Assembly (NCBI GenBank): GCA_964612455.1
Contig: CAZTCB010000005.1
Span: forward strand, 1-50,961
DNA length: 50,961 nucleotides
Direction of reading: 5' to 3'
DNA from: SFEB01 sp964612455
GTDB taxonomy: Bacteria > Bacillota > Clostridia > Christensenellales > CAG-314
The notes beneath the pieces were generated by a model. The model was not told the DNA's origin, made no database searches, and saw only the letters and a program-made list of their open reading frames with translations. The position numbers and the translations under genes were made by a program. Every line of letters begins with the position of its first letter. Positions within the stretch are counted from its first letter, which is position 1. This document shows, piece by piece, positions 42,420-48,677 of the stretch.

Positions 42420-42448
42420 TTGCATTAACGGACGATATTTGTTATAAT
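42420..42448 (+). promoter_or_regulatory. rpsF-ssb-rpsR promoter
   Basis: TTGCAT (42420-42425), 17-nt spacer, TATAAT (42443-42448). The transcript begins near 42455, leaving an 85-nt leader. Confidence 0.8.
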
Positions 42449-42454
42449 ACCTTA

Positions 42455-42539
42455 GATTTCAATCAAAATGCGGTAGTTTCGGTTGAAGTCGTCCTTGCGC
42501 TCGCCGAGCGCCATTTTAGTCCAAAAGGAGGTATACGCG
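42455..42539 (+). promoter_or_regulatory. candidate S6:S18-binding leader of rpsF
   Basis: The leader folds into a hairpin: aaaatg (42475-42480) with catttt (42512-42517), enclosing a perfect gcgctc/gagcgc hairpin with a CCG in its loop region (42497-42511). The rpsF leader in many bacteria carries an S6:S18 binding structure with a CCG motif. The match here is by position and motif only. Confidence 0.35.
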
Positions 42540-42821
42540 ATGAACAGTTATGAATTGCTTTATATTCTTGACAACGGCTTGTCAGACGAAAAGAAAGAAG
42601 AGCTCGTCAACAAGTTTAACGACGTCATTACTAAAGCCGACGGTACCATCGACACGGTCGACAAGTGGGGCACCAAAAAACTTGCCTACGATATCGACTA
42701 CAAGAGCGAAGGGTATTATGTTCTCATCAACTTTAAGGCAAACAGCGATTTGCCCAACGAGCTGGAAAGAATAATGAAAATCACCGACGGCGTAGTTCGC
42801 TTTATTGTTTTGAAAAAATAA
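42540..42821 (+). CDS. rpsF: 30S ribosomal protein S6
   Basis: 93 aa starting MNSYELLYILDNGLSDEKKEEL, with KLAYDIDYKSEGYYVLINF typical of S6. First gene of the rpsF-ssb-rpsR operon. The ATG at 42540 follows an excellent aaaggagg; upstream reading frame is leader. Confidence 0.96.
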   Translation: MNSYELLYILDNGLSDEKKEELVNKFNDVITKADGTIDTVDKWGTKKLAYDIDYKSEGYYVLINFKANSDLPNELERIMKITDGVVRFIVLKK

Positions 42822-42830
42822 GGTGGTAAA

Positions 42831-43256
42831 ATGAACAAGGTTATTTTAATCGGAAGATTAACCAGAGATCCCGATCTGCGCAACGTGGGCAACAATATCC
42901 CCGTCTGCAGATTCAGTTTGGCAGTAGATCGTCCGTACCGTGCCAACAACGGTCAGGGCGACGTGACGGCGGACTTTTTCAATATCGTGGTGTGGCGTAC
43001 CCAGGCGGAAAACTGCGCTCGATATTTGCAAAAGGGCAGTCAATGCGCCGTAACCGGCAGGATTGAAAACCGCTCTTACGATAAAGACGGCGAAAAACGC
43101 TATCTTACCGAAATAGTTGCCGAAAACGTAGAGTTTTTGAGCCGTGCGACCGGCAGTACCGCAGTCGGCGGGGCGGACGTAGACGAGTTTGGCAAGAGAC
43201 AAGCGGTAGAGGACCTTAAACCGGTTGAAGACGCAGACGACGATTTGCCGTTTTAA
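42831..43256 (+). CDS. ssb: single-stranded DNA-binding protein
   Basis: 141 aa. OB fold: MNKVILIGRLTRDPDLRNV, then DFFNIVVWRTQAENCARYLQKGSQCAVTGRIENRSY. The acidic C-terminal tail ends DDDLPF, the interaction tip for replication and repair partners. Sits between rpsF and rpsR in the canonical order, with aaggtgg before the ATG. Confidence 0.97.
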   Translation: MNKVILIGRLTRDPDLRNVGNNIPVCRFSLAVDRPYRANNGQGDVTADFFNIVVWRTQAENCARYLQKGSQCAVTGRIENRSYDKDGEKRYLTEIVAENVEFLSRATGSTAVGGADVDEFGKRQAVEDLKPVEDADDDLPF

Positions 43257-43281
43257 CTTTCACTAAAAAAAGGAGAATATT

Positions 43282-43530
43282 ATGAGCGAGGAAAAAAAGG
43301 TCGCGCGTCCCGCACGCCGTCCGATGAAGAAAAAAGTTTGCGCTTTTTGCGTGGCTAAAAAAGAGTCCATCGATTATAAAGACGTAGCCACCCTCAAAAA
43401 ATATATTACGGAAAAAGGCAAGATTTTGCCGAAACGTATGACGGGTACTTGCAGCAGACACCAGAGAGAGTTGGCTGTTGCGGTCAAGCGCGCAAGACAA
43501 ATGGCATTGCTCCCCTATATCGGAGACTAA
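43282..43530 (+). CDS. rpsR: 30S ribosomal protein S18 (cysteine-containing form)
   Basis: 82 aa, basic, with KKVCAFCVAKKESIDYKDVATLKKYITEKGKILPKRMTGTCSRHQREL. The CxxC plus C...H set indicates the zinc-binding type of S18. Last gene of its operon, followed by a terminator. Ribosome binding site aaaggag. Confidence 0.96.
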   Translation: MSEEKKVARPARRPMKKKVCAFCVAKKESIDYKDVATLKKYITEKGKILPKRMTGTCSRHQRELAVAVKRARQMALLPYIGD

Positions 43531-43540
43531 TAAAAAAGAG

Positions 43541-43569
43541 AAACACCCCCTTTGTGAGGGTGTTTTTTT
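43541..43569 (+). terminator. terminator of rpsF-ssb-rpsR
   Basis: Stem aaacaccc / gggtgttt followed by T8, just after the rpsR stop. Confidence 0.82.
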
Positions 43570-43616
43570 TGTTTCGTTTTGCGGATAAAATAAAAAACGA
43601 TTTTTTGATTTACCCG

Positions 43617-43645
43617 TTGCGGAAAAGCGAGAGGCATGGTATAAT
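43617..43645 (+). promoter_or_regulatory. promoter of the SbcD/SbcC-like pair
   Basis: TTGCGG (43617-43622), 17-nt spacer, TATAAT (43640-43645). The next ATG (43652) lies 6 nt after the -10, the expected transcription start. Confidence 0.75.
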
Positions 43646-43651
43646 TTTTTT

Positions 43652-44734
43652 ATGAAGATTTTACATTGTGCGGATATACATCTCGAGAGCAGGCTCGGCG
43701 CATTGCCACACAACAAGGCTTTGTTGCGGCGCGACGAGATACTCGAGAGCTTTTGCAACCTCGTAAGGCAATCGCAAATCAACGGTTTCGGCGCGTTTGT
43801 CGTGGCGGGGGATTTGTTTGAAGGCGACGTCGTGTCGCCCTCCACCAAGGCGTCGTTGATATCGGCGTTTAAAGACAGCCCTGACGTCGATTTTCTTGTT
43901 CTTGCCGGCAATCACGACGAGGACGCTTTCGGCGACGATTTTTTGAGGCGTCTGCCGAGTAACGTTCATTTGCTCGGGCGTGACGGAATACAGGAGTTTA
44001 TCAAGGACGGGGTATGTTTCGTTGCGGCGGACATGACCGAGACGGCAATGGCGGACGTGCAGGCGTATCCATGGCGGAGCGAGTACTACAACGTCTTTAT
44101 TTGTCACGGCGATATCGGCAAGACGGGAGAATACGGAGCGATAGACCTCGACGGTTTTTACGATTTACCGGTGGACTACGTCGCGATGGGGCACATACAT
44201 TCTTTTTACAAAGAAGGCGCGGGACGCGGTTTTGCCGCATACAGCGGTTGCCTCGAGCCGCGAGGGTACGACGAAACGGGACTGAAAGGATTTGTCCGTA
44301 TAGATACCGACGTGTTGAACCGCGACGACAGCGTTTCTTTCGTCAGGTATGCCAAACGCGTCGCATGGCAGATTAAACTCGACGTTTCGGATTGCGCGGA
44401 CAAAGCGGCGATAGCGGACAAGGCTCGGGCGGTGCTGGACGCGGGCGAAATAAGCGAATACGATATGGTTGAGTTTTATCTCGTCGGCGAAGTAGAAGAA
44501 GACTGCGTTTTTACCGAAATGCAGATAAAGAGTCGGTTGGAAGACCGCTTGTTTGACGTCAAGGTAAAGGACAAAACAAAAGTCAAGACGGATATCGAGG
44601 CGTTAAAAGTCACGCCGTCTATAAAAGCCGAGTTTTTAAGGCTTGCGGAAGAAATTTCCGACGAAGAAGAGCGCAATACCGTCGTAAGGTATGCGTTAAA
44701 CGCCCTTGGCGGCGAGGAGATAGACGAGTTATGA
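43652..44734 (+). CDS. SbcD/YhaO-like metallophosphoesterase, 360 aa
   Basis: Calcineurin-type phosphoesterase: KILHCADIHLES (metal D and H), VAGDLFEG, LAGNHDEDAF, CHGDIG and AMGHIHSFY, in the order of SbcD/Mre11 nucleases. The C-terminal 120 residues form a capping domain. Overlaps the ATPase gene by 4 nt (ATGA), like yhaO-yhaN of Bacillus or sbcD-sbcC. The start codon is almost certainly right, as MKILHxADIHL is the family start, and no ribosome binding site precedes it. Confidence 0.9.
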   Translation: MKILHCADIHLESRLGALPHNKALLRRDEILESFCNLVRQSQINGFGAFVVAGDLFEGDVVSPSTKASLISAFKDSPDVDFLVLAGNHDEDAFGDDFLRRLPSNVHLLGRDGIQEFIKDGVCFVAADMTETAMADVQAYPWRSEYYNVFICHGDIGKTGEYGAIDLDGFYDLPVDYVAMGHIHSFYKEGAGRGFAAYSGCLEPRGYDETGLKGFVRIDTDVLNRDDSVSFVRYAKRVAWQIKLDVSDCADKAAIADKARAVLDAGEISEYDMVEFYLVGEVEEDCVFTEMQIKSRLEDRLFDVKVKDKTKVKTDIEALKVTPSIKAEFLRLAEEISDEEERNTVVRYALNALGGEEIDEL

Positions 44735-46602
44735 GGTTGCTTTCGCTTTACGTCAGGAGTTTCGGTAAACTCCGCGATTTTTCTTACGAATTTACCGACG
44801 GATTTAACGAAATAACGGAAAACAACGGATTCGGCAAGACCACTCTGGCGGCTTTTATCAAGGCGATGTTTTACGGTTACGCCAACAACAAAAAAACGGA
44901 CGTCGACCAAAACGATTTTAAACACTACCGCCCGTTAAACTCCACCGAAAAATTCGGCGGGTGGTTGCGTTTTGAACATTCGGGGCGCGAGTTTAGGGTT
45001 GAGAGATACTTTGGCTCGACGCAAAAAGAGCATACCTTTAAATTGATAGAAGAAAGCACGGGCAAAGTGTCGATGACCTATGAGGACGACAAAAAAGTAT
45101 TGGGCGTCAGACTGTTCGGTATAGACGGGGACGCTTTCGAGAGATGTCTTTATTTGCCCCAACGCGCCGTTGCGGTAGAAAACAACGACAGTTTCGTCAG
45201 TCGCTTGTCCAATCTCGCCGAAAACACGACGGAAAAAAACAATTGCCAGAAAGCCTGCAAGGCTTTGAGCGATTTTTGCCGAAACTTTAAACTCATGCGG
45301 GGAGACGGAGGCGTTATCGGCGACCTCGAGCGTAAAAAAGAAGAAAAACAACGATTGTTGAAACAGAGTCACGACGCGGAGGCGACGATAGAAAGGCTCA
45401 ATAAAAAGATTATTTTTGCCGCGCAGGAAATAGAAAAAGCCGACGTAAAAAGACAACGGGCAGAATCCGACCTTTCGCGCATCGAGGCGGAATTGGCGAA
45501 AGCGTCGTCGGCACCCATGGCAATGAGAATAGAAAGCCAATTGAAAGATAAAGAGCGGGAATACCGCTCGCTTAAAGAGCGCGCGGCAAGTATAAAGAGT
45601 CCCGTCGCGCCTCAACGCCCCACCCCGTCCCCGACGGTTTCGCTTGTCGGGCGTATGGGTATCGGTTGGTTGGTACTCGCCGTCGTTTTGGCTGTGGCGG
45701 GTATTGCGACGACCTTTTTCGTTCCGTTTGTCGGATTGCCGATGCTTGCGGCGGGTATTGTCGTTGCGATATGGCGTTTGGCAAAAGCCGACAGAGAGAA
45801 AAAGGCGGCGGAAGCACGAATAAAAGAAAACGAACGCGCGTACGAAATCGCGCGGGAGGCTTTCGACCGCGAGTGCGCCGAGGTAAACGCATCGCGCGTC
45901 GATATAGAAGGACGACTGGCGGCGATAGAAATGGCGAAAAAGGATCTTTCCGAACAACTGGCGGCAATCGCGCCTGACGGGGTAAAGACGTTGACCGACC
46001 GTTATGACCGACTCACCGTGGAAAGAGAAAACGACAAGGGCTTTATCAAGCGTCTTGCGGCGGAAATAGAAAGCAATAAAACGCAATTGGCGGAAGCGCG
46101 CAGAGAACTGTCTTTGCGCTCCGAGACTTTCGTTTTGCCGAGCGACGTCGAGGGTGAAATCGAGCGTATCGACGAGGATTTGGCTCGCGCGCGGCACAAG
46201 TACGAGTGCGCTAAAAAGGCGGGGGAACTGTTGCTGAAAGCCAAAGAAAATCTTACGGAGTCCTATTTGCCGCGCCTAAACGAAGCGTTTGTAAAAAACC
46301 TTTCCGCGCTGAGCGACGGGGTGTTGACTACGGCGACGGTCGATGCTTCTTTCGACGTAAAGATACAGCAAGAGGGGCGTTTGACCGAGACGGGGTATTT
46401 GTCTACGGGCTACCGCGAGATTTGCAATTTTGCTTTGAGACTTGCGCTCATGCAGTGCATTTACGGAAACGATTTGCCTTTTGTCGTGCTGGACGATCCT
46501 TTTGTCAATTACGACGGCCGCAACTTTTCTCTCGCGAAAAAAATGCTGACGGAACTTTCAAAAAATACGCAAGTAATATATCTGACCTGCAGAGAGAGAT
46601 AA
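44731..46602 (+). CDS. SbcC/RecF-like ATPase with membrane hairpin (YhaN type), 623 aa
   Basis: An SMC-like ABC ATPase: Walker A ENNGFGKTT (about 30-38), a long coiled coil, a proline-rich joint, two adjacent membrane helices at about 311-330 and 332-350, a second coiled coil, and the ABC signature LSTGYREICNFALRLAL with Walker B PFVVLDDPFVNYD. It would form a membrane-tethered Mre11-Rad50-like complex with the upstream phosphoesterase, perhaps acting on DNA at the membrane. YhaN of Bacillus is a known counterpart. Ends in a terminator. Confidence 0.88.
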   Translation: MRLLSLYVRSFGKLRDFSYEFTDGFNEITENNGFGKTTLAAFIKAMFYGYANNKKTDVDQNDFKHYRPLNSTEKFGGWLRFEHSGREFRVERYFGSTQKEHTFKLIEESTGKVSMTYEDDKKVLGVRLFGIDGDAFERCLYLPQRAVAVENNDSFVSRLSNLAENTTEKNNCQKACKALSDFCRNFKLMRGDGGVIGDLERKKEEKQRLLKQSHDAEATIERLNKKIIFAAQEIEKADVKRQRAESDLSRIEAELAKASSAPMAMRIESQLKDKEREYRSLKERAASIKSPVAPQRPTPSPTVSLVGRMGIGWLVLAVVLAVAGIATTFFVPFVGLPMLAAGIVVAIWRLAKADREKKAAEARIKENERAYEIAREAFDRECAEVNASRVDIEGRLAAIEMAKKDLSEQLAAIAPDGVKTLTDRYDRLTVERENDKGFIKRLAAEIESNKTQLAEARRELSLRSETFVLPSDVEGEIERIDEDLARARHKYECAKKAGELLLKAKENLTESYLPRLNEAFVKNLSALSDGVLTTATVDASFDVKIQQEGRLTETGYLSTGYREICNFALRLALMQCIYGNDLPFVVLDDPFVNYDGRNFSLAKKMLTELSKNTQVIYLTCRER

Positions 46603-46623
46603 AAATATCTTAAACAAAAATAA

Positions 46624-46667
46624 AAAACGCACCCCGTGAGCGTTAAATACTCTCGGGAGTGCGTTTT
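46624..46667 (+). terminator. terminator of the SbcD/SbcC-like pair
   Basis: aaaacgcac (46624-46632) pairs with gtgcgtttt (46659-46667) around an inner imperfect stem; T-rich beyond. Confidence 0.7.
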
Positions 46668-46707
46668 GTTTTGTCGAAAAACGGGACACGGGTATCGGCG
46701 ACGTTTG

Positions 46708-47244
46708 TCAGACCTTTAATCCTGCGTTATACGCCCGAACAACGGCGTCGGTGTTTTTTATTTCGCCTTTTTCATACGCGCCCGTGCCGTAAATAACACC
46801 TTTTTCTACCGCGCCTTCTACGCAATCGGCGTACCCGCGCATACAGGCAATCGTGGTTTCCGCCGCCGCTCTGTCGGTATCCGCGCATGTGGCGATATAA
46901 TAAAACTCTTTGTTTTTTACCTCGAGCCAGCGAGCAACCGTCCGGTCGATGACGGCTTTTAACTGGGCGTCGATTGAATAAAAATACACCGGGCTGGACA
47001 ACACGAGGACGTCGGCGGCGATTATTTTGTCGAGGATTTGCGCCATGTCGTCTTTAAAAGCACATTCTCCCCCGTGGTCGCGGCAGTAGTAACAGCCGAT
47101 ACAGCAGTGGACGTCTTTTTCGGCAACGCGAATTTTTTCGACCTCGTTTCCGCTTTCTCTTGCTCCGCGCGCAAACTCGTCGCACAGGATATCCGAGTTG
47201 CCGTCTTTGCGCGGACTACCGGATAAAATCAACACTTTTTTCAT
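46708..47244 (-). CDS. flavodoxin-fold NAD(P)H-dependent oxidoreductase, 178 aa
   Basis: MKKVLILSGSPRKDGNSDIL is the FMN phosphate-binding start of the NADPH-dependent FMN reductase/Isf family. CCIGCYYCRDHGGEC resembles the compact cysteine motif that binds an iron-sulfur cluster in Isf-like flavoproteins. VLSSPVYFYSIDAQLKAVIDR is the second FMN loop. Soluble. Substrate unknown. Ribosome binding site aaggag. Confidence 0.88.
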   Translation of the reverse strand: MKKVLILSGSPRKDGNSDILCDEFARGARESGNEVEKIRVAEKDVHCCIGCYYCRDHGGECAFKDDMAQILDKIIAADVLVLSSPVYFYSIDAQLKAVIDRTVARWLEVKNKEFYYIATCADTDRAAAETTIACMRGYADCVEGAVEKGVIYGTGAYEKGEIKNTDAVVRAYNAGLKV

Positions 47245-47311
47245 TTACATACTCCTTCGATACGTTTAACCGTCGTGCGAGGCGGCACGGGCGGTTGTAG
47301 GGTTTAATGCG

Positions 47312-48418
47312 CTATATTCCGTTGACGCTAAACGTGTTGACGTCGTCCCAGTTGCGACGAATAACTATCTTTACCGACAGGTCGGTGTTGTTGAAAACTA
47401 TCGACCACTGAGTGTTGCTCGTTATTTCGGTTTCGCTCGGGGTTTGCGACGACGCTTTTAACGCGTCCCATGCCGTGGTTTCGGTATGATTTCCTTCTTG
47501 TTGACTAAGGATTGTTTTGACGGCGTCGTAGCGTTCTTTTCCGTGGCCGTACATGTCGTTGCGTTGATTGGGCAATACTTTGTCGGCGTAAATAGTGTAA
47601 AAGTTGGTTACGACGTCGACGGGGGTGGCGACGAGCTCCCTCGTCGGGCTTAAACAGTCCCACTCGACGACTCTGCCGTCGCCCGAGGCGTCGTTGATAT
47701 AAAAGTGATAGTCCTTGCCGGAGGATGCCATCATGTCATACCCCTTGAGGATGTCTATTGCTTCCTGAGTGGTGGCGGCCCTGTCGAGGACGAGACGTAT
47801 TGCCATAGTCGTAAATATAGTGGCTTTTCCCGTATCCTGATGGACGGGAGTGCTGTCAACGACGAGTACGGCTATGGATACTCCTTTTTCGTTCATGCCG
47901 TCAAGGCAAATAAAGGGAGCTGTCAAAGATGACAGTTTTTTCTTGATGCTTGCCTGCGGATCGTTTGCGGATACGTTGTCAAGTGCGGCAAAGGCTATGG
48001 ATTTGTAACCTTTTTTCGGCGAGCAGTAAACGAGCATTGACGAAGTATTCTTTTTAAAATCGTAGTTGCGCCCCATGAGTTTGACTCCGTCGGTCGTCGT
48101 CATGTTGAAGGCAGTACAACCGAAAGAAGGGGCTTTGATGGACACGGGCAACAGCGGTAACGCCTCTTTGATTATTGCGTCAAACATGTCCTGATCGTCG
48201 TCTATGCCGTAATCGATGACGTCGTCGAGGTCGTAATCGTACTTGACCTCCATCGTGTAGAGATTAAAGCCGTCTTCGTACGACGTCACTTTGGTAATGC
48301 TCGATAAAGTGCTCAGACGGGACGCATATATGCCCAAAAATACAAGTACGGCGGAAAGCAACAATCCGAACAGCACTAAGAGAGACCAAACAATGGTTTT
48401 TTTGACTTTAGATGACAT
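47312..48418 (-). CDS. membrane-anchored Ntn hydrolase, acyl-CoA:6-APA acyltransferase/choloylglycine hydrolase-like, 368 aa
   Basis: An uncleaved N-terminal membrane helix (about 8-30) precedes an Ntn-type domain. The nucleophile is likely C101 in FGCTAFNMTTTDGVKLMGRNYDF, as in C45/choloylglycine-type amidohydrolases, which usually cleave themselves just before this cysteine. Further family motifs: GMNEKGVSIAV and WDCLSP. Linear amide bonds are probable substrates (acylated amino acids, beta-lactams or bile salts); which one cannot be told. Ribosome binding site aaggagg. Confidence 0.8.
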   Translation of the reverse strand: MSSKVKKTIVWSLLVLFGLLLSAVLVFLGIYASRLSTLSSITKVTSYEDGFNLYTMEVKYDYDLDDVIDYGIDDDQDMFDAIIKEALPLLPVSIKAPSFGCTAFNMTTTDGVKLMGRNYDFKKNTSSMLVYCSPKKGYKSIAFAALDNVSANDPQASIKKKLSSLTAPFICLDGMNEKGVSIAVLVVDSTPVHQDTGKATIFTTMAIRLVLDRAATTQEAIDILKGYDMMASSGKDYHFYINDASGDGRVVEWDCLSPTRELVATPVDVVTNFYTIYADKVLPNQRNDMYGHGKERYDAVKTILSQQEGNHTETTAWDALKASSQTPSETEITSNTQWSIVFNNTDLSVKIVIRRNWDDVNTFSVNGI

Positions 48419-48477
48419 AATTTCCTCCTTTTTTTGCGACGGACGCGTTTTTTCGTTTGTCGTCGCGGTTACGATAT

Positions 48478-48505
48478 ATTATATTTATTTTTTATCTTTT
48501 GTCAA
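48478..48505 (-). promoter_or_regulatory. promoter of the Ntn hydrolase gene
   Basis: TTGACA (48500-48505), 16-nt spacer, TATAAT (48478-48483) on the minus strand. Confidence 0.75.
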
Positions 48506-48625
48506 CGTTTTTTCTTTTTTTAAAACAGAAGTCGATTTCGCCGTCGGTCAAAGACGACGGAGCAACGGCGTTGTCGGCAGGCAAAGGTTGAGCAAGGTTG
48601 AGCAGAGTTGCTTTTTTTTGAAAAA

Positions 48626-48663
48626 AAACCACCGACTCGGGGTTGTCGCCGATGCGGTGGTTT
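48626..48663 (-). terminator. terminator of the third LRR gene
   Basis: aaaccaccg (48626-48634) pairs with cggtggttt (48655-48663); on the minus strand U8 follows. Just after the stop at 48678. Confidence 0.8.
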
Positions 48664-48677
48664 ATCTTTAAATTAAG

